From contig NZ_LKEG01000034.1 of the NCBI RefSeq assembly GCF_001645105.1, positions 260,278 through 324,277 on the forward strand: a stretch of 64,000 nt of DNA. Reading direction: 5' to 3'. Shown here piece after piece: positions 7,840 to 17,578 of the stretch (position 1 is its first letter; the number at the start of each line of letters is the position of its first letter). This DNA is from Pseudomonas marginalis. GTDB taxonomy: Bacteria; Pseudomonadota; Gammaproteobacteria; Pseudomonadales; Pseudomonadaceae. Position numbers and translations under genes: made by a program. The notes beneath the pieces were generated by a model that did no database searches, was not told where the DNA came from, and worked only from the letters and a program-made list of their open reading frames with translations.

Positions 7840-10800
7840 AGGCGTTTTTCAGTTTCATGATTCGCTGGGTGATCCCCGTGCTGGGCCTGATCGCCCTGAG
7901 CCTGATCATCTGGTTTGTCGGGCCGTTGCTCGATGTGCTGGTGCCGGAAGGGCGCCGTTGGGCGCTGATCATCCTGGTGTTTGCGGTATGGATTGCCTAT
8001 CGCGTGTTCCGCATCATCCAGGCCCGCCGCCAGGCCGCCGAAGTGATGCGCAGCCTGGCCGCGCAAACCCCGGCCGACCCCAACAGCACCGCCACCGCCG
8101 AAGAACTCACCACCCTGCGCCAGCGCATGGACGAGGCCCTGGCGCTGCTGAAAAAGGCCAAGCTGGGTGGCGATGAACGCCGCAACCTCTACGAGCTGCC
8201 GTGGTACGTGATCATCGGCCCGCCGGGCTCGGGCAAGACCACGGCGCTGGTCAACTCCGGGCTGCATTTTCCGCTGGCTGCGCAGCTGGGTGCCGGTGCC
8301 GTGCGCGGCGTCGGCGGTACGCGCAACTGCGACTGGTGGTTCACCGATCAAGCCGTATTGCTCGACACCGCCGGCCGCTACACCACTCAGGACAGCAACT
8401 CCACGGTGGATAAAGCCGCTTGGCTGGGCTTCCTCGACCTGCTGAAAAAGCAGCGCTCGCGCCGCCCGATCGATGGCGCCTTTATCGCCATCAGCCTGTC
8501 GGACCTGTTGCTGGGCACCGACGCCGAACGCGCCGCCCATGCCGCCGCCATCCGCTTGCGTATTCAGGAGCTGTACACCCAACTGGGCGTGCGCTTCCCT
8601 ATCTACCTGATGCTGACCAAGCTCGACCTGGTGCCGGGCTTCATGGAGTTCTTCGACAACCTCAGCAAGGAAGAGCGCGCCCAGGTGTGGGGCATGACCT
8701 TTGCCCTGGACGACGGCAAAAACACCGACAGCCCGCTGGCGCATCTGCAAAGCGAGTTCGCCGGCCTGGAGCAGCGCCTCAACGAACGCCTGGTGGAGCG
8801 CCTGCAACAGGAACGCGACCCCGCGCGGCGCGACCTGATCTATGGCTTCCCGCAGCAGTTCGGTGCGTTGAAGGATTGCCTGCAAAGCTTCCTCGAAGGC
8901 GTGTTCAAACCCAATGCCTTTGAAGAGCGCGTGTTGCTGCGCGGCGTGTACTTCACCAGCGGTACCCAGGAAGGCAGCCCGATTGACCGTCTGATCGGTG
9001 CGATGGCCCAGAGCATGAACCTGGACCGCCAGCACCTGGCGCGCCAGAGTGGCACCGGGCGCAGTTATTTCATCGAAAAACTCTTCACTGCGGTGGCGTT
9101 TGCCGAGCGTGGCCTGGTCGGGGTGAACCCGAAGGTCGAGCGTCGGCGCAAATGGATTGCACGCGGTGTGCTGGCCGCCACCGTGGCGCTGGTCGTGGTG
9201 GTCAGCGGCCTGTGGTGGGTGAGTTACCGCGCCAACCAGGCGTATATCGCCCAGGTCGACCAAAAGGTCGCGCCACTGGGCCAGACCGTGCAGAACCTGA
9301 GCCCGGCGCAGCGCGACGTCCTCGCCGTGCTGCCGTTGCTCAACGCCGTTAAGAACCTGGCGGGCGACTCGCCCAGCTGGTCCGAAGGCCTCGGGCTGTA
9401 CCAGGGCGACATGCTTGAAGCCGAGTCCGCCAGTGTTTACCGCAAGCTGTTGATCGCGGTGTTCGCGCCACGCCTGGTGACGCGCATCGAAGAACAACTG
9501 CACGGTGGCGGCAATTCCGACTTCCTCTACGAAGGCCTCAAGGCCTACCTGATGCTCGCTGACACCGAGCATTACGACCCGGACTTCATCAAGGCCTGGA
9601 TCGCCCTCGACTGGGACCGCAACCTGCCCCGCGATCTGCCGGCGGACCAACGGCAGGCCCTGGCCGGGCATTTGCAGGCGCTGTTCGAACGCCATCCGCC
9701 GAGCGCACGCCTCGACCCACGTTTGATCGATGACCTGCGTCGCCAGTTGCAACAACTGCCGGTGGCCCAGCGCGTCTACGACCGGGTCAAGCGCCAGAAA
9801 CTGCCCGAAGGCATCCCGGACTTTCGCATCAACGAAGCCGCCGGTCGTGACGCAGCGCTGGTGTTCAGCCGCAAAAGCGGCAAGCCGCTGGGCGAGCCGT
9901 TGAGTGGTTTCTTCACCGCCAAAGGCTATCGCCAGGCGTTCCTGCTGAGCAGCCTGAACCAGACCGGCACCCTCGCCGAAGAGCAGTGGGTGTTGGGCCA
10001 CGAACAGGCCGACCAACAGAACGTGGTGAGCCTGGCCGCCGACGTGCGCCGCCTGTATTTCCAGGATTACCAGCGCCAGTGGGATGCCTTGCTCGCGGAC
10101 ATCGACTTCGTGCCGATCACCAGCGTGGCCCAGGCGGCCGACGTGCTGCGGGTGATTTCCGGCCCGACCTCGCCGCTGAAAAAACTGCTGGTGGCCGTGG
10201 CCAAGGAAACCGATCTGCAAGCCGAAGAACGCCAGCTGGCCGCCAAAGGTGTGCCGGTGGAAGGGGGCGTCGACAAGCTCAAGGAGCGCCTGGGCAGCCT
10301 GCTCGGCCAGGAGCAACCGACCGCCAATACGCCCGTCGCGGCGGATGATCCGGTGACCGCACACTTCGCCGAACTCAACAGCATCGTCAGCAAGAACGAA
10401 GGCGAGCCGGCGGCCATCGATGGCCTGCTCACCGACATGAATGCGCTGTATGTGCAGGTCAGCGCCATGGTAGGTGCCAGCGGCGATGCGTTGCTCGGCG
10501 AGGCAAAGAACCAGGCGGCGGCGGCGGCCACGCGGGTCAGCCTGAACGCCGAGCGCCAGCCGCCGTTGGTGCAGGGCATGGTCAAGTCGGTGGTCAACTC
10601 CACCACCAACAGCATGATGGGCGGCGTGCGTAACCAGTTGAACGCGGCCTGGGTCAGTGAAGTGGTCAACGTGTATCGCCAGTCGCTGGCCGGGCGTTAC
10701 CCGATGTCGCCGGGCAGTGCGCGGGATGCCACCCTGGATGACTTCGGCCAGTTCTTCGGGGTGGGCGGGGTGATGGACAACTACTTCCGCAAATACCTGC

Positions 10801-11336
10801 AGCCCTACGTGGACACCTCCGCGCAGACCTGGCGCTGGCAGCCGGGCGCCGCACAGAAACTCGGGATTGCACCGGGTGTGCTGCAAACCTTCCAGCGTGC
10901 GGCGACGATCCGCGATGCGTTCTTCCGCGCCGGGGGGACCCAGCCGATTGTGCGGTTCGAACTCAAGCCGGTGTCGATGGACCCGACTATCACGCAGTTT
11001 TTGCTTGACCTCGACGGCCAGCAATTGAGCTACGACCACGGCCCCAGCCGCCCGGTGGCGATGCAATGGCCGAACCCTGGCAGCATTGGCGTGGTGCGCA
11101 TTTCGATCATGCCGCCATCGGCCAGTGGCCGTTCGGGCGTGACCCTGGACGGGCCGTGGGCCTGGTTCCGCTTGCTCGAGCAATCGGACCTCACCGCCGG
11201 TAATTCGCCGGACCGTTTCAACCTGCGCCTGCGCGTCGACGGTGCGAGCATCGCCTACGAGCTGCGCGCCAACAGTGCCTTCAACCCGTTCAAGAGCCGC
11301 GTGCTCAGCGGCTTCAGCCTGCCGGAGCGGCTATGA
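7836..11336 (+). CDS. tssM: TssM (IcmF/VasK), T6SS inner-membrane core
   Basis: The protein has 1166 residues. Two N-terminal membrane helices lie at about 10-30 and 42-58, and a third at about 441-463 (VLAATVALVVVVSGLWW). A cytoplasmic NTPase-like domain between them has a complete Walker A (GPPGSGKTTAL, about 128-138). Downstream is the IcmF-related region, and the C-terminal periplasmic part binds TssJ. TssM spans the periplasm as the central scaffold of the TssJLM complex. It starts with GTG inside the tssL stop and ends overlapping tagF by 4 bases. An intact Walker A is present in some TssM proteins and absent in others, so its need for ATP here is open. Confidence 0.96.
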   Translation: MKAFFSFMIRWVIPVLGLIALSLIIWFVGPLLDVLVPEGRRWALIILVFAVWIAYRVFRIIQARRQAAEVMRSLAAQTPADPNSTATAEELTTLRQRMDEALALLKKAKLGGDERRNLYELPWYVIIGPPGSGKTTALVNSGLHFPLAAQLGAGAVRGVGGTRNCDWWFTDQAVLLDTAGRYTTQDSNSTVDKAAWLGFLDLLKKQRSRRPIDGAFIAISLSDLLLGTDAERAAHAAAIRLRIQELYTQLGVRFPIYLMLTKLDLVPGFMEFFDNLSKEERAQVWGMTFALDDGKNTDSPLAHLQSEFAGLEQRLNERLVERLQQERDPARRDLIYGFPQQFGALKDCLQSFLEGVFKPNAFEERVLLRGVYFTSGTQEGSPIDRLIGAMAQSMNLDRQHLARQSGTGRSYFIEKLFTAVAFAERGLVGVNPKVERRRKWIARGVLAATVALVVVVSGLWWVSYRANQAYIAQVDQKVAPLGQTVQNLSPAQRDVLAVLPLLNAVKNLAGDSPSWSEGLGLYQGDMLEAESASVYRKLLIAVFAPRLVTRIEEQLHGGGNSDFLYEGLKAYLMLADTEHYDPDFIKAWIALDWDRNLPRDLPADQRQALAGHLQALFERHPPSARLDPRLIDDLRRQLQQLPVAQRVYDRVKRQKLPEGIPDFRINEAAGRDAALVFSRKSGKPLGEPLSGFFTAKGYRQAFLLSSLNQTGTLAEEQWVLGHEQADQQNVVSLAADVRRLYFQDYQRQWDALLADIDFVPITSVAQAADVLRVISGPTSPLKKLLVAVAKETDLQAEERQLAAKGVPVEGGVDKLKERLGSLLGQEQPTANTPVAADDPVTAHFAELNSIVSKNEGEPAAIDGLLTDMNALYVQVSAMVGASGDALLGEAKNQAAAAATRVSLNAERQPPLVQGMVKSVVNSTTNSMMGGVRNQLNAAWVSEVVNVYRQSLAGRYPMSPGSARDATLDDFGQFFGVGGVMDNYFRKYLQPYVDTSAQTWRWQPGAAQKLGIAPGVLQTFQRAATIRDAFFRAGGTQPIVRFELKPVSMDPTITQFLLDLDGQQLSYDHGPSRPVAMQWPNPGSIGVVRISIMPPSASGRSGVTLDGPWAWFRLLEQSDLTAGNSPDRFNLRLRVDGASIAYELRANSAFNPFKSRVLSGFSLPERL

Positions 11337-11986
11337 CGGCGCTGGGTTTCTACGGCAAGTTGGCCAGCCGCGGCGATTTTGTCAGCCGCGCCTTGCCCCA
11401 GAGTTTTATCGGCCCGTGGGACAGCTGGCTGGCGGCGGGTTTGCTTGCCAGCCAAAACAGCCTCGGCGCTGATTGGCTCAACACGTACCTGGTCAGCCCG
11501 CTGTGGCGCTTTGTGCTGGCGCCCGGCGTGTGTGGGCCGGACGCGGCGGCGGGCGTGGTGATGCCGAGCATCGATCGGGTCGGCCGCTACTTTCCGCTGG
11601 CGGTGGTGGCGTTGCTCGATCACGCCACCAACCCAGCCTCGCTGGTGGGCGGGCCGGACAGCTGGTTCGAGCAGGCCGAAACGCTGTTGCTCAGCACCCT
11701 GGATACCGGTGCCACCTTCGAACGCTTCAATGACGGTCTCGATAGCCTGGGTTTCCCGGCGAGCGAGCTACGCGCGCAGGACAGCCGTTTCGCCGGTCTG
11801 CAACGGGTGGCCGCCACTGAACCGCACCAGCGCATGACCGCGCTCGCCGAACTGGCCTGCGACGGCGCGAGCCTGTGGTGGGGCCGGGGCTCGCAGGCGA
11901 TTTCCCCAGGTTTGTTGCGGTGTCAGGGCCTGCCTGCCGCCAGCGATTTTGCGCAGTTTTTGCTCGGACAAGAAGGTGTGGTGTAG
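11333..11986 (+). CDS. tagF: TagF (ImpM), T6SS post-translational repressor
   Basis: The 217-residue protein begins MTALGFYGKLASRGDFVSRALPQ, followed by WDSWLAAGL, the conserved start of the TagF/ImpM family (GxxGKLPSRGDFV pattern). In P. aeruginosa TagF1 blocks H1-T6SS assembly independently of PpkA, by binding Fha1. It overlaps tssM by 4 bases (ATGA), and its stop codon directly abuts the pppA start. This order tssM-tagF-pppA-ppkA is that of the H1 locus. Confidence 0.9.
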   Translation: MTALGFYGKLASRGDFVSRALPQSFIGPWDSWLAAGLLASQNSLGADWLNTYLVSPLWRFVLAPGVCGPDAAAGVVMPSIDRVGRYFPLAVVALLDHATNPASLVGGPDSWFEQAETLLLSTLDTGATFERFNDGLDSLGFPASELRAQDSRFAGLQRVAATEPHQRMTALAELACDGASLWWGRGSQAISPGLLRCQGLPAASDFAQFLLGQEGVV

Positions 11987-12706
11987 ATGGGGTCGACGTA
12001 CAAATCCGCGAGCAAAAGCCATGTGGGCATGGTCCGCCAGGTCAACGAAGACGCCTGCCTGGACCTGCCGGAAAATCGTCTGTGGGTGGTGGCCGACGGC
12101 ATGGGCGGGCATGCGGCGGGGGACTATGTGAGCAGCCTGATCGTCGACAGCCTGCGCAGCGTGCCGGTGGGGCGCTCGCTGGATGAATACACGGCGGCGC
12201 TGCGCAACGACCTGATCCGCATCAACGCAGCCGTGCGCGAAGAAACCGCCCACCGTGGGGTGACCATGATGGGCAGTACCGTGGTGCTGTTGGCCGCCCG
12301 AGGCCTGCGCGGCGTGTGCCTGTGGGCCGGCGACAGTCGCTTGTACCGCTTGCGCGACGGTGTGCTCGAAGGCATCTCACGCGACCACAGCTACGTCCAG
12401 GACCTGCAAGACAGCGGCCTGCTCAGCGAAGCCGACGCCCGCGTACACCCACGCGCCAATATCGTCACCCGCGCCATTGGCGTGGAGGCTCACTTGGACC
12501 TGGCGGTGGTCGACCTGCTGATCGCCCCCGGTGACAGCTACCTGCTGTGCAGCGACGGCTTGAACAAGACCGTCGAAGACCATGAGATCCGCGAAGTGCT
12601 CAGCCATGACGCGCCGGATGAAATCGTGCGCAGCCTGGTGCACCTGGGGCTCAACCGGGGCGCGCCGGACAACATCACCGCTGTCGTCGTGAAGGTATCG
12701 CCATGA
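11987..12706 (+). CDS. pppA: PppA, PP2C-type protein phosphatase of the T6SS
   Basis: The 239-residue PP2C (PPM) phosphatase shows all the metal-binding motifs: NEDACL near residue 19, VVADGMGGHAAGD near 35-47, LWAGDSRLYRLRDG near 108-121, SRDHSYVQDL near 127, and LCSDGLNKTVED plus PDNITAVVV at the end. It removes the phosphate that PpkA adds to Fha1 and so switches the secretion system off. It starts immediately after the tagF stop and overlaps ppkA by 4 bases, so kinase and phosphatase are translationally coupled. Confidence 0.95.
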   Translation: MGSTYKSASKSHVGMVRQVNEDACLDLPENRLWVVADGMGGHAAGDYVSSLIVDSLRSVPVGRSLDEYTAALRNDLIRINAAVREETAHRGVTMMGSTVVLLAARGLRGVCLWAGDSRLYRLRDGVLEGISRDHSYVQDLQDSGLLSEADARVHPRANIVTRAIGVEAHLDLAVVDLLIAPGDSYLLCSDGLNKTVEDHEIREVLSHDAPDEIVRSLVHLGLNRGAPDNITAVVVKVSP

Positions 12707-15690
12707 ACATCGTCATCCCCGGCTACGACATCGAAGGCGAGATCGGCGAAGGCGCCATGGCCAGCGTGTACCTGGCGACCCAGCGCTCGCTGGAGCGCAA
12801 GGTGGCGTTGAAGGTGATGGCGGCGGCGCTGGCGGCCGACCCGAGCTTCTGCGAACGCTTCCTGCGCGAGGGTAAGACCCTGGCGCGCTTGTCGCACCCG
12901 CACACGGTGACCATCCATGACATCGGCAACGTCGGTGAGCTGTATTACATGGCCATGGAATACCTGCCCAACGGTACGCTCAAGGAGCGCATCGCCGCTG
13001 GGTTGACGCCGGAGCAGGGCGTGACGCTGATTCGCCAGATCGCCTCGGCGCTGGGCTATGCCCATGCCCAAGGACTGGTGCACCGCGATGTGAAACCGGC
13101 GAACATTCTGTTTCGCGCTGATGGCACGGCGGTGCTGTCCGACTTTGGTATCGCCAAGTCCCTGGACGACCGCACCCAGTTCACCCAGGCCGGGTTTGCC
13201 GTGGGCACGCCGAGCTACATGAGCCCGGAACAGGCGCGGGGCCAGGAGATCGACGGCCGTGCCGACCTGTACGCGTTGGGTGTGGTGCTGTATGAAATTC
13301 TCGTCGGCAAGCTGCCGTATAGCGGCACCGACGCGCTGTCCACGGCATTGGCGCACCTGACTGAGCCATTGCCGGAACTGCCGGTGCACCACGGTCGCTA
13401 CCAGGAGGTGCTGCGCAAGCTGTTGGCCAAGGACCCGGCGGAACGGTTCCCGGATGCAGCGGCGTTGTTGCAGGCCCTGGATAACCTGCCGGCGGAGTCG
13501 CCGGAGGCCACCTTGGTGCGGCCGCTGCCCATCCCGCTGAGCTTCGACCTGGCGGGCATGACCCCGGTCACTATCGATATTCCGACCGATAAACCACAGC
13601 CGCAACCTGTCGCGCGCCAGCCGGTGGTGACACCGACGCAACACAACGCCGTGTCCGAGCAGCGCCGTGGGCCGGTGATGGCTTTGGCGGCGGTTGCGGT
13701 GGCGGTGGCCTTGGCCATCGGTGGTGCCAGTTACTGGTGGTTGAGCGGTAGCGATAAGCCCGTCGCCAAGCCGCCGGCTGCGGTGGTGCCCGCGGTGGCG
13801 CCCACGGTGGTGCCGCCTGTTCCCGACGTCGACGGCGGCCAGCGTCCGTTACTGATGGCAGGTAAGAAGACACTGTTCCAGCGCGTCCTGAGTAAGCCGG
13901 GCGCCAAGCTTTCCTCTGACGCAGGCAGCGCGCCGGGCAAAGCCCTGCCGGCGTTTTCCGTGCTCTATGTCTACCAACGCAAGGACGTCGACGGCAGCCC
14001 GTGGGTACGCGTCGGTGCCGCCACCGATGGGCGCAGCGACGGTTGGTTGCCGGCGTCACACGTCAGCGACTGGAAACAGAGCCTGGTGCTCAAGTTCACC
14101 GAACGTTCGGGCCGGGCGCCCGTGATGTTCCTGCGCCAATCCGGCGAAGTAGAGCAGTTGTTGGCCGACCCGGCCGCCGCCAAAGGCGTGCTGGCCAAGG
14201 CGCAGAAAAACAGCGAAGACAACAGCCAGATACTGGCCCTGGAACCGACGGCCAGCGCGGTGCCGCAGAACCAGTTCTACCTGTTGCCGATCTTCGATTC
14301 CAAAGAGAGCTTTGACGAAAACGGCCAGCCGGTGCAGTTGCTCAATGTGGCCTCCATCGACCCCGGCAGCAGCGCGGCCGCCAAGCCCTCGACGCCGGTG
14401 ATCAAGGCCAACGCCGACGCCTTCCGGACCGCCGTAGTGTTGGTGGTCGACACCACCGTGTCGATGCAGCCCTACATCGACCAGATTCGCGATGTGGTGC
14501 ACGAACTGCAAACGCGCATCGCCGAGCGTGGCGAGTTGGACAGTGTCAGTTTCGGCATGGTGGGCTTTCGCAGCAGTATCAAGAAAACCCCAGGCCTGGA
14601 GTACGTGGCCAAGACCCTGATCAGCCTCGACCAGGGCCGCGACCCGCAACGCTTCCTCGACATGGCGCGCCAGGTCAAGGCGTCCACGGTGTCCAGCCAT
14701 TCGTTCAACGAAGACGCGTTCGCCGGGGTGATGCAGGCGGTGGATGGCATGGATTGGTCCGGCTACGGCGGGCGCATTATCCTGCTGGTCACCGACGCTG
14801 GCGCGCTGCGCAAGAACGACCCGTTTGCCGCCACCCAGATGAACGAAGCCGAAGTGCGCCAGGCGGCGCTGGGCAAGCAGATCAAGATCTACGCCCTGCA
14901 CCTGCGCACCGACGCCGGCAAGAAAACCCATGCCGGTGCCGAGAGCCAGTACCGCATCCTCACCGCCGACGCCAACCCGCAGATCGGCGACCTCTACACG
15001 CCGGTGCCGGGTGGCGACGTGCGTAAATTGGGCGAGCGTGTGGACGAAATCGGCACGGTGTTCGCCAACCTTGTTCATCAGGTACGCAGCAATACGCCGC
15101 AGCCAGTGCCGTTGTTGAGTTCCGCGCCAACCTTGGCGGATAAATCCGCAGCCGTCGGCTACGCCATGCACATGGATTTCCTCGGTCGCAAAGCCGCGAG
15201 CCAGGCGCCGCAACTGGTCAGCGCCTGGACCGCCGACCGCGACCTGACCAACCCGGCACTGCCGGCGTTCCAGGTGTGCGTGATGCTGACCAAATTGCAG
15301 CTCAACGACCTGCAACAGTCGTTGAAGCTGATCGTCGACGCGGCGCGCAAGACCCAGACTTCGCCCAAGGACTTCTTCCAGGAAATCGCCAGCGCCTCGG
15401 CCTACATGAGCCGCGACCCGCAGGCCCTGCGCAAGGGCGGCAACCTGGCCGACGGCGGCATTCTTGGTGAATACCTGGAAGGCCTGCCGTACCGCAGCAA
15501 GTCGCTGAACATGACCCAGGACTTGTGGTTGTCGTTGAGCGTGGCCGAGCAGGAAGACTTTATCGACGAGCTGGATTCGAAGATCCGCCTCTACGAAACC
15601 TTCCACAATGACGTGGCCAACTGGGTCCGTTTCGGCGATGCCGAGCCGGGCGATGCGTTGTACCGCGTGCCGCTGTCGACGTTGCCGTGA
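12703..15690 (+). CDS. ppkA: PpkA, membrane Ser/Thr kinase with periplasmic von Willebrand A domain
   Basis: The protein has 995 residues. A Hanks-type kinase occupies about 1-270: GEGAMASVYLA loop, VALKVMA lysine, HRDVKPANIL catalytic loop, SDFGIAKSL and GTPSYMSPEQ. One membrane helix sits at about 325-347 (ALAAVAVAVALAIGG). A small SH3-like domain follows, with signature VYQRKDVDGSPWVRV near residue 425. The large C-terminal vWA domain begins at about 575 with VVLVVDTTVSMQPY; its metal site reads DxTxS rather than the usual DxSxS. The layout fits a kinase that receives periplasmic signals, known in P. aeruginosa to come through TagQRST, and phosphorylates Fha1. It overlaps pppA by 4 bases and tagT by 1 base. 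Confidence 0.95.
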   Translation: MNIVIPGYDIEGEIGEGAMASVYLATQRSLERKVALKVMAAALAADPSFCERFLREGKTLARLSHPHTVTIHDIGNVGELYYMAMEYLPNGTLKERIAAGLTPEQGVTLIRQIASALGYAHAQGLVHRDVKPANILFRADGTAVLSDFGIAKSLDDRTQFTQAGFAVGTPSYMSPEQARGQEIDGRADLYALGVVLYEILVGKLPYSGTDALSTALAHLTEPLPELPVHHGRYQEVLRKLLAKDPAERFPDAAALLQALDNLPAESPEATLVRPLPIPLSFDLAGMTPVTIDIPTDKPQPQPVARQPVVTPTQHNAVSEQRRGPVMALAAVAVAVALAIGGASYWWLSGSDKPVAKPPAAVVPAVAPTVVPPVPDVDGGQRPLLMAGKKTLFQRVLSKPGAKLSSDAGSAPGKALPAFSVLYVYQRKDVDGSPWVRVGAATDGRSDGWLPASHVSDWKQSLVLKFTERSGRAPVMFLRQSGEVEQLLADPAAAKGVLAKAQKNSEDNSQILALEPTASAVPQNQFYLLPIFDSKESFDENGQPVQLLNVASIDPGSSAAAKPSTPVIKANADAFRTAVVLVVDTTVSMQPYIDQIRDVVHELQTRIAERGELDSVSFGMVGFRSSIKKTPGLEYVAKTLISLDQGRDPQRFLDMARQVKASTVSSHSFNEDAFAGVMQAVDGMDWSGYGGRIILLVTDAGALRKNDPFAATQMNEAEVRQAALGKQIKIYALHLRTDAGKKTHAGAESQYRILTADANPQIGDLYTPVPGGDVRKLGERVDEIGTVFANLVHQVRSNTPQPVPLLSSAPTLADKSAAVGYAMHMDFLGRKAASQAPQLVSAWTADRDLTNPALPAFQVCVMLTKLQLNDLQQSLKLIVDAARKTQTSPKDFFQEIASASAYMSRDPQALRKGGNLADGGILGEYLEGLPYRSKSLNMTQDLWLSLSVAEQEDFIDELDSKIRLYETFHNDVANWVRFGDAEPGDALYRVPLSTLP

Positions 15691-16394
15691 TGCTGAACCT
15701 GAGCGCGGTGCACAAGAGCCGGGGCGTCGGTAGCCAGCGCTATCGCTTGGTGATCCCGGCGTTGACGCTGCGCGCGGGTGAGCAATTGGCGATTGTCGGG
15801 CCCAGCGGTTGCGGCAAAAGCACGTTGCTGGACCTGCTGGCGCTGGTCTTGGCGCCGGACCAGGTCGGGCAGTTCGATTTCCATCAGCACGACATCGCCG
15901 GGTTGTGGCGTGGCGAGCAGCAGTCCACGTTGGCCGCGCTGCGTAGCCAGCATCTGGGGTATGTGCTGCAGACCGGTGGCCTGCTGGGGTTTCTCGATGT
16001 GCGCGACAACATCGCCTTGTCCCGGCAACTGCTGGGACTGACGGACGACGGCAGCGTGTTGCGCCTGGCCGAGCAACTGGAAATCAGTGACCAGTTGGCC
16101 AAGAAACCGGCCGCGTTGTCGGTGGGCCAGCGCCAGCGCGTCAGCTGCGCCCGCGCCCTGGCCCATGCGCCGCAGCTGGTGCTGGCGGATGAACCCACCG
16201 CGTCCCTTGACCCGCTGAACGCCGAGCGCGTGATGCAGGCGCTGCTGGCCCAGGCTCGTGAGCACCGCGCCGCGTGTGTGATCGCCACCCATGACGAACC
16301 ATTGGCCCGCGCCAGTGGCTTGCAGGTGCGGCGCATCAGTTGCCGTCGCGACACCGACGGGGGCGTCACCGCGACCCTCGGGGAGGCGTGCTGA
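15690..16394 (+). CDS. tagT: TagT, ABC transporter ATPase of the TagQRST signalling complex
   Basis: This is a 234-residue ABC ATPase of the LolD/MacB type. It has Walker A GPSGCGKSTLLD near 33-41, the Q-loop YVLQTGGLLGF, signature LSVGQRQRVSCARAL and Walker B LVLADEPTASLDP. With the permease TagS it forms an inner-membrane ATPase that signals to PpkA in the H1 system. I chose the ATG that overlaps the ppkA stop as TGATG; a GTG one codon earlier (15687) is equally possible. It ends in the same TGATG overlap with tagS. Confidence 0.9.
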   Translation: MLNLSAVHKSRGVGSQRYRLVIPALTLRAGEQLAIVGPSGCGKSTLLDLLALVLAPDQVGQFDFHQHDIAGLWRGEQQSTLAALRSQHLGYVLQTGGLLGFLDVRDNIALSRQLLGLTDDGSVLRLAEQLEISDQLAKKPAALSVGQRQRVSCARALAHAPQLVLADEPTASLDPLNAERVMQALLAQAREHRAACVIATHDEPLARASGLQVRRISCRRDTDGGVTATLGEAC

Positions 16395-17578
16395 TGCGCA
16401 TCGGCTTGGTCGCGTCGCTCGCCTGGCAGGATTACCGCAACGACGCGTGGCTGTCGGCCTGTTCGGTGCTGGCATTGGTCGCTGTGATCGCCCCGTTGCT
16501 GGTGTTATTCGGCCTGAAATTTGGACTGGTTAGCAGTTTGACCGAACGTTTGGAGACTGACCCCGCCACCCGTGAAATTATTCCGCTGGGCGGTGGTCGA
16601 TTCAGCAGCGCCTTTATCGAGCAGCTCGGCCAGCGCAGCGATGTAGCGTTTGCGGTACCGCGCACGCGGCAGATTGCGGCGACAGCGCAGGTGGGCTCGT
16701 TGAGCTTGGAGATGCTGCCGACGGCGTCGGGCGATCCGTTGTTGAACGGCTTTCCGTTGCCTCGGGGCCTGGACCAGATCGTGCTGAGTCATACCGCCGC
16801 CGAGAAGCTGGCGGCGCGGCCCGGGGATTGGCTGGAAACCAGTTTTGCCCGGCAAGTGGCGGGGCGCGTGGAAGCCCAGCGCACTCGCTTGCAGGTGCTG
16901 GCGGTACTGCCGCTGGAGGCCTTCGCCCGTGACGGGTTGTTTGCCGATTTGAAATTGCTGGAAGCAGCAGAAGATTACCGTGATGGTCGAGCAGTACCGG
17001 CGCTGGGTTGGGTCGGGGAGGCGGTTGGTGTGACCGAGCAGCGTGTGTACCCGGCGTTCCGCCTGTACGCCCGTCGCCTCGTCGATGTGGAACCACTGCG
17101 GGTGTTTTTCGCCGGTCAGAACCTGTTGGTGTCGACCCAGGCCCAGACCATCGCCCAGGTGCAGTCGTTGAGCCGCAACCTGTCGATCGTGTTTTGGATG
17201 ATTGGCGGTTTGGCGGTGGCGGGTGCGTTTGCGGCGATCTTTGCCGGGGCCCTCGCGGCTGTGGCGCGCAAGCGTCGGGAATTGTCGGTGTTGCGCCTGT
17301 TGGGGTTCTCGACGGGTGGGCTGTTGCTGTTTGTGGTGGTGCAGGCGCTGTACAGCGCAGGTTTCGCTGCCGTGCTCAGTGCTGGCCTGTATGGCGCGGC
17401 CGAGGCGGCGTTGAATCAGTTATTTGTGCAGGTGCCCGGCGAATACGCCAGCCATCTGTTGGCGCGTCATTACGGCCTGGCCCTGGTTGCAGTCATGGGC
17501 GTCAGCGCCGTGGCGGCGGCCTGTGGTGGTTGGCGAGTGGCGCGGATCCAGGCTTCTGAAGGAATCAGAGATGTATAA
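16394..17578 (+). CDS. tagS: TagS, FtsX/MacB-type permease of the TagQRST complex
   Basis: The 394-residue permease starts MRIGLVASLAWQDYRND. It has one N-terminal membrane helix (about 22-45, LALVAVIAPLLVLFGL), a large extracytoplasmic domain of about 220 residues, and three C-terminal helices. The first of these is IVFWMIGGLAVAGAFAAIFAGAL, followed by the RRELSVLRLLGFSTG coupling loop. This is the MacB/FtsX topology. It partners TagT. The start is the ATG overlapping the tagT stop; the frame extends upstream inside tagT, but the tight TGATG junction makes the internal start the natural choice. It overlaps tagR by 8 bases. Confidence 0.88.
   Translation: MRIGLVASLAWQDYRNDAWLSACSVLALVAVIAPLLVLFGLKFGLVSSLTERLETDPATREIIPLGGGRFSSAFIEQLGQRSDVAFAVPRTRQIAATAQVGSLSLEMLPTASGDPLLNGFPLPRGLDQIVLSHTAAEKLAARPGDWLETSFARQVAGRVEAQRTRLQVLAVLPLEAFARDGLFADLKLLEAAEDYRDGRAVPALGWVGEAVGVTEQRVYPAFRLYARRLVDVEPLRVFFAGQNLLVSTQAQTIAQVQSLSRNLSIVFWMIGGLAVAGAFAAIFAGALAAVARKRRELSVLRLLGFSTGGLLLFVVVQALYSAGFAAVLSAGLYGAAEAALNQLFVQVPGEYASHLLARHYGLALVAVMGVSAVAAACGGWRVARIQASEGIRDV

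Noticed and set aside
7539..11183. A 1214-codon open frame on the minus strand opposite tssM
   Set aside because: It is a complementary shadow of tssM in GC-rich DNA. The translation is rich in H, Q, A and R, shows no domain, and has no ribosome site, whereas tssM has clear motifs.
14056..15606. A 516-codon minus-strand frame within ppkA
   Set aside because: Shadow frame of ppkA; no homology or ribosome site.
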